Of a DNA stretch of 64,000 nucleotides, positions 48,936-57,579 are shown piece after piece. The stretch is from Streptomyces ruber. GTDB taxonomy: Bacteria > Actinomycetota > Actinomycetes > Streptomycetales > Streptomycetaceae. The position numbers and the translations under genes are program-made. Each line of letters starts with the position of its first letter. Position 1 is the first letter of the stretch. The stretch covers positions 620,001 to 684,000 of the forward strand of contig NZ_BMQK01000003.1 of the NCBI RefSeq assembly GCF_014648075.1, read 5' to 3'. The notes under the pieces are model-generated. The model was not told the DNA's origin. It ran no database searches and saw only the letters and a program-made list of their open reading frames with translations.

Positions 48936-51614
48936 CTACCGGACCACGGCGCAGCGCTTCCCGCCGAGACTGAAGGCCCGGGGATCGGCCGGTGAGCCGC
49001 TCGCCGTGCCGTTGAAGCCGAAGTGCACCGTGGCACCGGGCGCCAGGGTGGTGTTCCAGCTCTCCGGCCGCGCGACCACGTCCCGCCCGGTCTGGGTGAC
49101 CTTGGCGCTCCAGGCCTGGGTGATGCGCTGGTCGTCCGCGAAGGACCAGGCCAGCTCCCAGGGGCTGAGCGCGCGCTCACCGGTGTTCTTCAGCGTCACC
49201 TGGGAGGTGAAGCCGCTGTTCCAGCGGGACGAGTGGTAGGTCACCTGGCACGCCTCACCGCCGGGGACCTCCCCTCCCTGGTCCCCGCCGCCGAGGTCGT
49301 CCAGGTACGAGGCGACCCAGGCCAGCGGGGCGTTCCAGTTGATGGTGATCTCGTTGGTCGCCCAGGACTCGATGTGGTCGATGTAGCACATCGCGGGCGC
49401 GCAGCCCTGGAGCCTGGCCTGGGCGATCGGGTCGTCGATGCCGACGTTCGGGCCGCCGGCGACCGATCCGGGCGCCGGGTTGGGCAGCGAGGGGTCGAGC
49501 TGGTTCGCCCAGAAGCGGTGGTGCTGGTTGCGGGAGTCCCGCTCGCCGTAACCGGTGATGTAGGACTGGTTGAGCGGATTGCGGCCGAGCAGGTACTCCA
49601 TGCCGTGCAGCACCGCGTCCCGGTAGCCCGTCTCGCCGGTCAGGTCGTGGGCCGTGGCGAGGACGACCATGTTGTTGAGGACCTGGCTGTTGGAACCCCA
49701 GACGTAGGCGTCGTTCCCGGGGGCGTACGGCACTCCGTAGGCCGAGTTCCGGGAGTCCGCCGCGTAGCCGTCGGCCGCCGCCAGCACCGTCGCGCGGACC
49801 GAGGCGAGCTGGCCGTCGGTGAGGCCGTTCGGCACGGTGGCCAGGCTGAGCGCGCCCAGTCCGCCGGTCGCGCCCCAGGAGAGCCCGCCGCGCGGGAAGA
49901 CCGCGTCGGTGTCACCGTGCAACGGGGAGTCCAGCACCGCGCGGCGGAAGGTGTCCTCGCCCGTGGTCACGAACAGCTCGGCCGCCGCCCAGTAGAACTC
50001 GTCGCGCACATCGGTGTCGGAGTAGGCGCCGCCGCCCACGCCGTCGTTCGGGTCGGCCAGCACGTCCGGGTGCGCCTTCGCCGCCGCCCAGGCGCTGCGG
50101 GCCGTCTTCAGGCACCGCTCGGCGAACTCCGCGTCGTACTCCTCGAAGAGCCGCGCGCACTGGGCGGCGGTGGCCGCCACGTTCAGGGTCGCCGCGGTGG
50201 TCGGCGGGTGCAGCTCGCGCGGCTGCGGGTCCTCGGACGGGAGCAGCGGCAGACCGGTCCAGGCACGGTCATGGATTTTGTGGTGCACCATGCCGGCCAG
50301 CGGTTCGCCCTCGGGCACCTGCATCCGCATCAGGAAGTCGAGCTGCCAGCGGGCCTCGTCCAGGATGTCGGGGACGCCGTTGCCCCGTTCGGGGACGCGC
50401 AGCTTCCCGTCGCCGAGGGCGGAGCCGTCCGCGCCCTCGGCGTGCAGGGTGCGCTCGTGGGCGGCCATCACCTGGGCGACGGAGATCCCGCCGTTGACGA
50501 CGTACTTGCCGTGGTCACCCGCGTCGTACCAGCCGCCGGAGACGTCGAGCCGGTAGTCGCAGACACCCGGCTGGCACGGCACGTCCGTGTCGCCCTGGTT
50601 GGGCGCCACGCCGATGTGCCCGGCGGGGCGCGCGTACTCCTCGCCGACGAGGTCCGCCTCGATCTCGATGCCGCTGCGGTTGTGGTAGAAGTACGCGAGC
50701 GCGTCGGTGCGCAGCCCCGAGTAGAGGTCGTCGCCGATGCCGAACGGCTCGCTGGTCTCGCCGTCGATGCTGACGGTGTATCCGTCCCCGGCCTCGTCGA
50801 CCGCGCTGAAGTCGAAGGTGTGCACGTTCTGGCGGGAGGTCGAGTCGACGCCCGCCGGGCTGGTCGTGCCGCGCGCCCGCTCGGTGCCGCCGGCGTCCTT
50901 CAGCACCCAGGTCCGGGGCTCGGTCGCCTCGGTGACGAAGGTCCCGCTCTTGGGCCCGTCGGTGAGGTACCCGACCTGGTTCACCCGCACCGGGGAACCG
51001 GTGTCCGGCTCGTAGACGGGCGGTTCCGCGCCGCCGGTCAGCGAGACGTCGTCCACGCAGAAGGTGTACGCCCCCGCGCCGCCGCCCACCTGGAAGGCGA
51101 GCTGTGCCGAGTCGTTGTCGGCCGCCGCGGTGAAGACGTGCTCGAAGGTCTCCGGGGCGGTCCCGACCGGGTCGGCCGCGGACAGCTCGGCGGTGTACGG
51201 GTCCGTGGCCATCTGGACGTTGGCGCGGATGGTGAGCGGTGCGGTGGAGGTGGCGGTGTAGCGCAGGGTGTAGCTCTCGCCCGTGGTCAGGGGCAGGTTG
51301 TTCTGGCCGAGGATGGCGTCCCAGGGGTTGGCCGTACCGGCGGGGACATCGGCGCAGAGGCGCCCGTCGACGACGCTGCCCGGGGTGTTCTCGGTCCACC
51401 ACCAGCCGGTGGTGCCGGCCGAGAAGTCGCCGTTGGTGACGAGTTCGGGGCCGTCCGCGGCGCGGACCCCGGCGGCGGTGGCGGTCCCGGCAGGGGCGGC
51501 GCCCAGCAGCGCGGCGACGGCGACGGCGGAGAGTAACGCGTGTCTGCGGCGGCGCGTTTGTCCACGCCGGGCCGGCGTGGACGGGAGGGGACGGGGGGAC
51601 GGGAGGTGGGTCAC
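48936..51614 (-). CDS. Secreted GH9 endoglucanase with CBM4-like and CBM2 modules
   Basis: This 892-residue exported cellulase has an Arg-rich signal peptide (1-47), an N-terminal CBM4/9-type module (about 50-185: ELVTNGDFSAGTTGWW to FCVDDVSLTGG), a CelD_N Ig-like domain (about 195-275: IRVNQVGY-like VRVNQVGYLTDG), the GH9 catalytic domain (about 285-770) and a CBM2 at the C-terminus (about 785-892: CQVTYHSSRWNSGFTSQVTLKNTG). The catalytic base region is GGWYDAGDHGKY; ITGYGERDSRNQHHRFW has the conserved His, and the general acid is Glu in WATNEITINWN. The GTG start at 51614 follows AAGGA. A CebR operator lies about 90 bp upstream, so cellobiose should induce it. Confidence 0.93.
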   Translation of the reverse strand: MTHLPSPRPLPSTPARRGQTRRRRHALLSAVAVAALLGAAPAGTATAAGVRAADGPELVTNGDFSAGTTGWWWTENTPGSVVDGRLCADVPAGTANPWDAILGQNNLPLTTGESYTLRYTATSTAPLTIRANVQMATDPYTAELSAADPVGTAPETFEHVFTAAADNDSAQLAFQVGGGAGAYTFCVDDVSLTGGAEPPVYEPDTGSPVRVNQVGYLTDGPKSGTFVTEATEPRTWVLKDAGGTERARGTTSPAGVDSTSRQNVHTFDFSAVDEAGDGYTVSIDGETSEPFGIGDDLYSGLRTDALAYFYHNRSGIEIEADLVGEEYARPAGHIGVAPNQGDTDVPCQPGVCDYRLDVSGGWYDAGDHGKYVVNGGISVAQVMAAHERTLHAEGADGSALGDGKLRVPERGNGVPDILDEARWQLDFLMRMQVPEGEPLAGMVHHKIHDRAWTGLPLLPSEDPQPRELHPPTTAATLNVAATAAQCARLFEEYDAEFAERCLKTARSAWAAAKAHPDVLADPNDGVGGGAYSDTDVRDEFYWAAAELFVTTGEDTFRRAVLDSPLHGDTDAVFPRGGLSWGATGGLGALSLATVPNGLTDGQLASVRATVLAAADGYAADSRNSAYGVPYAPGNDAYVWGSNSQVLNNMVVLATAHDLTGETGYRDAVLHGMEYLLGRNPLNQSYITGYGERDSRNQHHRFWANQLDPSLPNPAPGSVAGGPNVGIDDPIAQARLQGCAPAMCYIDHIESWATNEITINWNAPLAWVASYLDDLGGGDQGGEVPGGEACQVTYHSSRWNSGFTSQVTLKNTGERALSPWELAWSFADDQRITQAWSAKVTQTGRDVVARPESWNTTLAPGATVHFGFNGTASGSPADPRAFSLGGKRCAVVR

Positions 51615-51702
51615 GGCTCTGTCCTTCCGCGCGGGAGGGCGGGCGGTGGCGACGTGTGTCGGGACGCGTCGGACGATGCGGCCCCGGGGGCGCCCAGCGT
51701 CC

Positions 51703-51716
51703 TGGGAGCGCTCCCA
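51703..51716. promoter_or_regulatory. CebR operator
   Basis: TGGGAGCGCTCCCA is a perfect 14-bp palindrome identical to the known streptomycete CebR binding site, which represses cellulose genes until cellobiose or cellotriose is present. It lies upstream of the GH9 gene. Confidence 0.93.
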
Positions 51717-51786
51717 CGGCATCGTGGTGCCGCCCTGATCCCCAGTCAAGACATGGTGCACGGTGAGTGCCGCGGACGTTCCGCGG

Positions 51787-52527
51787 TCACCTCGGGTGCG
51801 CGCCCGGTGTATGACCGAAAGCACGGCGGAAGACGTCGATGAACGCGCTGGTGGACGACCAGCCGCACCGGTTCGCGACCGTCGTCACCGGAGTGTTGTC
51901 CGCGAGGAGCACCAGCGCGTGGTGCAGCCGCAGTTGGGTGCGCCACTGCGGGAAGGTCATGCCGAGGTCGCCGCGGAACAGCCGGGACAGGGTGCGAGCG
52001 CTCGCCCCCACCTCGCGCCCCAGTTCCGCGAGGGTGCGACCGTCGGACGGATCGGCGCGCAGCATGTCGCACAGTGTCCGCAGCAGGGGTGCGGTGGGCG
52101 CGGGCAGGTGCAGGGGCTGCTGCGGCGAGACGCGCAGCTGGTCGAGCAACACCGCCCGCAGCCGCCCCCGTTCCGGGCTGCCGTCGTCCTCGGTGCGCGT
52201 GTAGGCGATGATCAGTTCCCGGAGCAGGGGGCTCACGGCCAGCACGGCCGGGGAGCGCAGACCGAGCGGGTTCACCGTGGCGGGCAGCCCCACCAGGTGC
52301 AACTCGAGGTCACCGTGGGCCTGGTGGGCGTGCACCGTGTCGGCGGGCACCCAGATGGCGCGCGTCCCCGGGGCGACCCAGGAGCCGGCGCCGGTGGTGA
52401 CGGCGAGTACTCCACGGCCCGCGTAGACGATCTGGTGGTCGTCGTGCCGGTGGGCGTCGATGGCGGCACCGGACGCCAGCCACTGGGTGCGGGTGGGAGC
52501 GATCGGCTGATGGCGGATCTGCGTCAT
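51787..52527 (-). CDS. AraC-family regulator (cupin sensor)
   Basis: This 246-residue protein has an N-terminal cupin domain (AHRHDDHQIVYAGRGVLAVTT, GTRAIWVPADTVHAHQAHG) and a C-terminal double HTH (TLAELGREVGASARTLSRLFRGDLGMTFPQW and TPVTTVANRCGWSSTSAFIDVFRRAFGHTPG). This layout fits the small AraC regulators that often control adjacent efflux genes. It diverges from the MFS gene; 54 bp separate their starts, so it probably acts there and not on the cellulase. Confidence 0.9.
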   Translation of the reverse strand: MTQIRHQPIAPTRTQWLASGAAIDAHRHDDHQIVYAGRGVLAVTTGAGSWVAPGTRAIWVPADTVHAHQAHGDLELHLVGLPATVNPLGLRSPAVLAVSPLLRELIIAYTRTEDDGSPERGRLRAVLLDQLRVSPQQPLHLPAPTAPLLRTLCDMLRADPSDGRTLAELGREVGASARTLSRLFRGDLGMTFPQWRTQLRLHHALVLLADNTPVTTVANRCGWSSTSAFIDVFRRAFGHTPGAHPR

Positions 52528-52581
52528 TGTCTGGCAGGTTATCGAAAGCGCGTCACCGCGTCAGCAGCCGACCATGACGGG

Positions 52582-53793
52582 GTGCGAAAAAATGCATCGA
52601 TCACACTGCTGTCCGTCGGGCATGCCTGCGTCGACGTCTATCAGGGTGCCGTGGCCTCGTTGGTGCCGTTCTTCGTGGCCGAGCGTGCCTACAGTTACGC
52701 CGCCGTCTCGGGCATCGTGCTCGCGGCCTCCCTGCTGTCATCGGTGGCGCAACCGGTGTTCGGGGTGCTCACCGACCGCTTCGCGATGCCCTGGCTCCTG
52801 CCCGTCAGCACCCTTCTGGGAGGAGTCGGCATCGCGCTGAGCGGGGTGAGCGACTCGTACGCGGTGACGCTCGCCGTCGTCGCGGTGTCCGGGATCGGCG
52901 TGGCCGCCTACCACCCGGAGTCCGCGCGGGTCGCCCGGCTCGTCGGCCGGGGCAGCCACAAGGCGATGGGATGGTTCTCGCTGGGCGGCAACCTCGGTTT
53001 CGCCGTGGCCCCGGTGATGGTCGCGGTCGTGGTGGCCACCGGAGGGCTGCGCCTGACGCCGCTGCTGGTGCTGCCGGCCGTCGTCGGAGCCGCGACCTGC
53101 CTGCTCGTGCTGCGCGCACTCGAGCGGCGGCAGGCCGGCGGCGCCGGCGCGACGGTGGTGACGGGGAAGGACGACAAGGCGTCGTTCGTACGGCTGTCAC
53201 TGGCCGTCGTGTGCCGGTCCGTCGTCTTCATCGGTCTGAGCACCTTCGTCTCGCTGTACACCGCGGAACGCATGAACGGCAGCACGGCCGCCGGCACCGC
53301 GGCGCTGTGCGTGCTGTACCTGGGCGGCGCGGTGGGCAGCGTGCTGGGCGGCGCGCTGGCCGACCGGTGGGACCGGGTCACCGTCTCGCGCTGGTCGTAC
53401 CTGATCACGGCCGGATCGGTCGCGGGCCTGGTGTTCGTACCCGGCCCGGCGCTCTTCCTGTTCGTCATGCTGACCTCGGCCGGCCTGTACGTTCCCTTCT
53501 CGCTCCAGGTCACGCTCGGCCAGGACTACCTGCCCTCCCGCGTCGGCACCGCCAGCGGCATCACGCTCGGTCTCACCGTGAGCATCGGCGGCCTGGTGAG
53601 CCCTCTCATCGGCGCCGTCGCCGACAGGACCTCCCTGCAGACGGCCCTGGCGCCGCTGGTCCTCATGCCCTTGCTGAGCTGGTTGCTGTTCCGCGCACTG
53701 CCGGAACCCGGCGTGCCCCCCTCCGTAGCCGCGCCACCGAAGGGAGACAACCCCGATGCCACGATCTCTCCGGCACAGCCCGGTCTCCGTTGA
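52582..53793 (+). CDS. MFS transporter, fosmidomycin-resistance-like
   Basis: This 403-residue protein has 12 helices and resembles the FSR/Fsr branch: ITLLSVGHACVDVYQGAVASLVPFFVAERAYSY is the hallmark helix 1 region (GHxxxDxxQGA), followed by GVLTDRFAMPWLLP and YHPESARVARLVGRGSHKAMGWFSLGGNLGFA. GTG at 52582 gives the family start. The divergent AraC regulator and overlapping small downstream gene (TTGA) suggest one functional unit. The export substrate is unknown. Confidence 0.9.
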   Translation: MRKNASITLLSVGHACVDVYQGAVASLVPFFVAERAYSYAAVSGIVLAASLLSSVAQPVFGVLTDRFAMPWLLPVSTLLGGVGIALSGVSDSYAVTLAVVAVSGIGVAAYHPESARVARLVGRGSHKAMGWFSLGGNLGFAVAPVMVAVVVATGGLRLTPLLVLPAVVGAATCLLVLRALERRQAGGAGATVVTGKDDKASFVRLSLAVVCRSVVFIGLSTFVSLYTAERMNGSTAAGTAALCVLYLGGAVGSVLGGALADRWDRVTVSRWSYLITAGSVAGLVFVPGPALFLFVMLTSAGLYVPFSLQVTLGQDYLPSRVGTASGITLGLTVSIGGLVSPLIGAVADRTSLQTALAPLVLMPLLSWLLFRALPEPGVPPSVAAPPKGDNPDATISPAQPGLR

Positions 53794-54053
53794 CCGTCCC
53801 GCCGTACCGGAACCCCCCCGGCGCCGCCGGTGCGGACGGTCCGGAAGGCCCCGCGCCGCAGGAGCGCTGTCCGCTGCGCGCCTGGGGGTGCACCGCCAGC
53901 ACGTACCGGCCGACCTGGCGCCTGCTCTCCGCCCACCCGGCCTCCGACGGCGAGGTCGAGTACTGCAAGTGCACCTGCGACGCCATCGTGACGCTCTGTC
54001 GAGGAGAGCTGACCGCGTTCACCGGTCCTCCGGCGGGCCGGCGTCTCACCTGA
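53790..54053 (+). CDS. Small six-cysteine protein coupled to MFS gene
   Basis: This 87-residue reading starts at TTG in a TTGA overlap with the MFS stop. It has a flexible Pro/Gly-rich start and then a compact region: ERCPLRAWGCTASTYRPTW, EVEYCKCTCDAIVTLCRGEL. The six cysteines (C, C, CxCxC, C) suggest metal or Fe-S binding. Amino-acid make-up is protein-like, unlike the Arg-rich frame that begins with the RBS-preceded ATG at 53756. I do not recognise the family. It could also be an unexpressed reading, so confidence is moderate. Confidence 0.5.
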   Translation: MTVPPYRNPPGAAGADGPEGPAPQERCPLRAWGCTASTYRPTWRLLSAHPASDGEVEYCKCTCDAIVTLCRGELTAFTGPPAGRRLT

Positions 54054-54256
54054 ACCGGAAAGATCCGACTGGTGCCTCGTCGCCGCCCACGTCCGGTCGG
54101 CTTCTGGTCCGACGGCCGTTCTCGAAGCACCTCCCGGGCCGGTGCCCCGACCCGATGGCACTGGACCGGAGGCCGGCGGGCGCAGGGCCCGCCGTCGGGG
54201 GCGACCCGGGGAGCGGCATGTTCCGGCCGCCCGGATGTCCCGGCGCGGCCGTTCCC

Positions 54257-54733
54257 TCAGCCGTGCCGGGACATCCGGGCGGGACGGCCGGGCGGCGGGA
54301 CGGCGTCGGGGTTGAGATCCGCGAGCAGGCGCAGCAGCAGTGCGTGCAGTGTGGCCCGTTCGCCGGGAGGGAGCACGGCGACCGCCTCCTCGTCGACTTG
54401 GTTCAGCGCCTCCTGCGCCCGCGTCGCGAGGACCTCGCCGGCTTCCGTGACGGCCAGTCGGGCGACCCGCCGGCTCGCGGGGTGCCGGCGGCGTACGAGC
54501 AGGCCGCGGTCGACGAGGGCGTTGACCGCGGCCCCCATCGACTGCGGTGTGATGCCGGTGCGCCGGGCGATGTCGGCGGCGGAGATGCCGGGGGAGCGCG
54601 CCACGTGCATCAGCGCGTTGTGCTGCGCCGTGGTGAGACCGAGCGGGCGCAGCGCCTTCTCGACGCGCACCCCCATGACGTGTGCCACCTGCCAGGCCAC
54701 ATAGCCGGTGCGGGTCCAGGGGTCATCGATCAC
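54257..54733 (-). CDS. MarR-family regulator
   Basis: This 158-residue winged-helix protein has the MarR fold: AQHNALMHVARSPGISAADIARRTGITPQSMGAAVNALVDRGLLVRR, wing HPASRRVARLAVTEAG and C-terminal dimer helix. It diverges from a DUF3533-type membrane protein. The shared intergenic region has direct repeats likely to be its operator. Confidence 0.9.
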   Translation of the reverse strand: MIDDPWTRTGYVAWQVAHVMGVRVEKALRPLGLTTAQHNALMHVARSPGISAADIARRTGITPQSMGAAVNALVDRGLLVRRRHPASRRVARLAVTEAGEVLATRAQEALNQVDEEAVAVLPPGERATLHALLLRLLADLNPDAVPPPGRPARMSRHG

Positions 54734-54766
54734 ACGGCACTCCGATCACGCACGGCGTCTGTAGAA

Positions 54767-54807
54767 GGCACCTTATAGTTGAACGATACAATTAACGGGT
54801 ACCTTAT
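54767..54807. promoter_or_regulatory. Operator/promoter of the MarR-DUF3533 pair
   Basis: GGCACCTTAT (54767-54776) and GGTACCTTAT (54798-54807) are direct repeats 31 bp apart. Between them lies GTTGA-9 nt-TTAAC, an imperfect inverted repeat, and TACAAT (54787-54792), a good -10 box for the rightward gene. Binding would occlude RNA polymerase. Confidence 0.7.
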
Positions 54808-54823
54808 GCAGAGGAAGGCACCT

Positions 54824-55930
54824 GTGCCCACATCGTCCAGACCCGCCACCACTTCCGTCCCCACCAAAGCGGCCACCGAAGCGACGGACGCGTCCCCGGG
54901 GCTCCCCCCGCAGGCGCGTCACCAGCACGCGGTGGACGCCGCCCCGCCGCGGCGGGGCGCCGACGGGCTCAAGGGCGTCTTCATGCCCGTCGCCATCGTG
55001 CTGGTCATCGGCTCCATCTTCGTCAGCGTGTACCTCGCGGCCTTCCACGCGCCCAGGCCGCACCGGCTGCCCGTGGCCGTGGTCGGCACCACGCAGCAGT
55101 ACCAGCAGGTCGCCGACGGTCTGGAGCGCGGGCTGCCCGACGGCTTCGCCGTGCGGCACTACACCGAGGAGGCCGCCGGCCGGGCCGCCGTGCAGGACCG
55201 CACGGTGTACGCGGCCTACGTCGCCGACGCCGTGGACGGGCCCGAGCTGCTGTACGCGGGTGCCAACGGCCCCTCGGTGACCTCCACGGTCGGCGAGGCG
55301 TTCGCCGCGGTCGCCCGGGCGGGAGGGGACGGTCTCACGCAGCAGGACGTCGTGCCCGCGTCGGCCGGGGACACCCGCAGCATGTCCGTCTTCTACGCCG
55401 CCTTCGGAGTCGTCCTGGCCGGTTACCTGTTCGGCATGATGACCTATCAGATAGCCCCCCGCCTGCAGTTCCGCGCCCGCATGGCCAGCCTGGCCGCCTT
55501 CAGCGTGCTCGGCGGCGTGGTCGTGGCCCTGCTGACCGGGAGCCTCGGCTTCGCCGCGCTGCCCGGGCCGTTCCTGGGCATCGCGGGTGTCATCGCGCTG
55601 ATGGCCGCCGCGGTCGGGGGCGCGACGATGGTGTTCATGCGGCTGTTCGGACCGGCCGGCATGTCGCTGGCCTCGGTGGTCCTGCTGATCCTCGGCAACA
55701 GCACCAGCGGCGGCACGCTCCCGGCCGAGTACCTGCCGGGCTGGCTGCAGCCGCTGTCGGGCATCCTGCCGGTCGGTGTCGGGGTGCGTGCCGTCCAGGG
55801 GCTGTCCCACTTCCGCAATGACGGGCTCGTGCAGGGCGTCGTCATCCTCTCGGTGTGGGCGGTGCTCTGTGCCGCGATCATCTACTGGCGCGACACGCAC
55901 GTCCCGCGCCGCCGTGCGGCGGCCGCCTGA
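54824..55930 (+). CDS. DUF3533/ABC-2-like membrane protein
   Basis: This 368-residue protein has one N-terminal helix (FMPVAIVLVIGSIFVSVYLAAF), an extracytoplasmic domain of about 150 residues (PHRLPVAVVGTTQQYQQ to DTRSMSVFY), then five helices ending in ILSVWAVLCAAIIYW, like YhgE/Pip and the permeases of the DUF3533 family. GTG at 54824 is chosen because AGGAAGG lies 6 nt before it; an ATG at 54806 lies inside the operator. No ATPase partner is nearby. It may export or protect against envelope-active compounds under MarR control. Confidence 0.8.
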   Translation: MPTSSRPATTSVPTKAATEATDASPGLPPQARHQHAVDAAPPRRGADGLKGVFMPVAIVLVIGSIFVSVYLAAFHAPRPHRLPVAVVGTTQQYQQVADGLERGLPDGFAVRHYTEEAAGRAAVQDRTVYAAYVADAVDGPELLYAGANGPSVTSTVGEAFAAVARAGGDGLTQQDVVPASAGDTRSMSVFYAAFGVVLAGYLFGMMTYQIAPRLQFRARMASLAAFSVLGGVVVALLTGSLGFAALPGPFLGIAGVIALMAAAVGGATMVFMRLFGPAGMSLASVVLLILGNSTSGGTLPAEYLPGWLQPLSGILPVGVGVRAVQGLSHFRNDGLVQGVVILSVWAVLCAAIIYWRDTHVPRRRAAAA

Positions 55931-55995
55931 GAACGGCCCCGTGACAAGGGCGGCCGACGACCCGCCGTCCCCGCGCTCCGTCGGCTGCCCGCCGC

Positions 55996-57357
55996 TCACG
56001 TACGGGCGGTGTCGGCCGCCGGGCCCGTGCGCGTGGTGCGGAGCGGACCGGAGGCCAGCCCCAGCAGTCCGATGCCGGTGATCGCCGCGGCGCAGACGGC
56101 GACGGCGGCCGTCGGGCTCGCGAGGTCGGCGAGCGCGCCGAGGGCGTTGTTCATCAGCAGCAGGGCGAGAGCCTGGACGAGCGCGAGGACGGCCTGGATG
56201 CGCGACAGGTGGGTCTCGGGGGTCTCCCCGAGGACCAGGGGCGCCATGTGCGCCGAGAAGAGGCCGTTGCCGACGCCGATGACCAGGCCGGCGGCCGTCG
56301 CCACCGGCACGCCGGGCGCCGCCCCCACGCCCAGCACGCCGACACCCGCCACGACGAGTCCGGCCGCCGACAGGAGTCCCGGGCGGCCGAGCGGACCGCG
56401 GCGCACGACGGCCAGGGTGACGGCCACCATGCCCACTCCCTGTGCCCCGATCACGAGCCCCGCGGCTCCCGCACCCCAGTCCTGCTGTCGGGCGAGGAGG
56501 GGGAGCAGCAGCGGCAGCACGGGCAGCAGGAAGCCGGCCGCGGCGCCGGTGAGCAGGAGCCCCGGGCGCAGGACCGGGTGGGAGAACGCGACGCGTACGC
56601 CGTCCGAGGCGTCCTTGAGCAGGCTGGACGACCCGGTGGAGGGCGGCGCCCCGTGCCGTGGCCGGACGGCGATCAGCACGGCCAGGACGAGTGCGAAGGT
56701 GACGGCGTTGACCAGAGCGGCGCCGGCGAGCCCGGCGAGGCCCACGAGCACGCCGCCGAGCGGGCCGCCGCCCATGTTGATCACTTGGCCGCCGACCTGT
56801 CGCAGCGACAGCGCACGCGGCAGCTGTTCCCGGGGCACCAGGCGGCGCGGCATGGAACCGGAGGCCGGCAGGTAGAAGGCGTCGGCGACACCCACTGCCA
56901 GGCCTGCCGCGACGAGCAGGGCGGGCGGAGCCCCCAAGTGGTGGGCGACCGCCGCCAGGACGACGGAGAGGACCAGCATCGCCGCGTCCCCCGCGATCAG
57001 GACGCGGCGTGCGCTGACCCGGTCGCTCACCGCGCCGCCGACGAGCAGCAGGAGAACGCGGGGGAGCGTGACGGCGCTGAGAACCAGGCCCGCGACGGCT
57101 CCGCCGTGCTCGCTCGCCGCCCAGCCGAGGGCGAAGTAGAAGACCGCGTTGCCCGCCAGGGACGCCAGGATGCCGGCCAGCCACAGCAGGTAGGAGCGGG
57201 GGAGCCGGGGCCTGCCCCGCGCGGGGTCTCCGTCGGCCGAGCCGGACGGGGCCGCGGCGGACGGGGCCGCGGCGGACGCGTCGGCGGCGGACGCGCCGGC
57301 GGCAGGAGGTGAGGGATCTTTTCCAGGTGCTGGCAAGGGTCGCTCCGAAGTCGGCAC
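55996..57357 (-). CDS. MFS transporter (EntS-like)
   Basis: This protein of about 453 residues has 12 helices: SYLLWLAGILASLAGNAVFYFALGW starts helix 1, VGGAVSDRVSARRVLIAGD is motif A, DAFYLPASGSMPRRLVPREQLPRALSLRQVGGQ is typical of EntS/macrolide-efflux-like proteins. The N-terminal tail is Ala/Ser-rich (ADASAAAPSAAAPSGSADG). No start has a good RBS: GTG at 57357 is my choice, GTG at 57450 is the alternative and would add 31 residues. A 16-bp element with an embedded TTGAC lies about 80-170 bp upstream, so its promoter is probably controlled together with the P450 gene. Confidence 0.82.
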   Translation of the reverse strand: MPTSERPLPAPGKDPSPPAAGASAADASAAAPSAAAPSGSADGDPARGRPRLPRSYLLWLAGILASLAGNAVFYFALGWAASEHGGAVAGLVLSAVTLPRVLLLLVGGAVSDRVSARRVLIAGDAAMLVLSVVLAAVAHHLGAPPALLVAAGLAVGVADAFYLPASGSMPRRLVPREQLPRALSLRQVGGQVINMGGGPLGGVLVGLAGLAGAALVNAVTFALVLAVLIAVRPRHGAPPSTGSSSLLKDASDGVRVAFSHPVLRPGLLLTGAAAGFLLPVLPLLLPLLARQQDWGAGAAGLVIGAQGVGMVAVTLAVVRRGPLGRPGLLSAAGLVVAGVGVLGVGAAPGVPVATAAGLVIGVGNGLFSAHMAPLVLGETPETHLSRIQAVLALVQALALLLMNNALGALADLASPTAAVAVCAAAITGIGLLGLASGPLRTTRTGPAADTART

Positions 57358-57529
57358 GGTCGATGGCCGGCACAGGTGACCGTGGTGCCGGCGGGGCTCA
57401 CAGTGGCAGAAGGCACTGACAACGCGACCCGACTGCAACGGGGCGATCACGAACGGGGCGTTCCCCAGCGGTGCCGAGGGAGTCGGCGCGCGACGGAACG
57501 GGTGTCTGGTCTCTCACCGAGGCGTAGGC

Positions 57530-57545
57530 GTCAACAATTGGGCAC
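57530..57545 (-). promoter_or_regulatory. Shared 16-bp element, MFS-facing copy
   Basis: Read on the minus strand this is GTGCCCAATTGTTGAC, matching the copy at 58354-58369 at 15 of 16 bases. It ends in TTGAC(G), which can serve as -35 for the leftward MFS gene. It lies between the HTH gene stop and the MFS gene. Confidence 0.75.
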
Positions 57546-57579
57546 ACCTCGCTGGCGTGCCGACATGGCCCCGTCCGTC

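Noticed and set aside
53756..54778. 340-residue plus-strand frame starting at an ATG with a decent RBS
   Set aside because: Strongly Arg/Pro-rich with no domain and antisense to the MarR gene; the overlapping TTG frame at 53790 is more protein-like.
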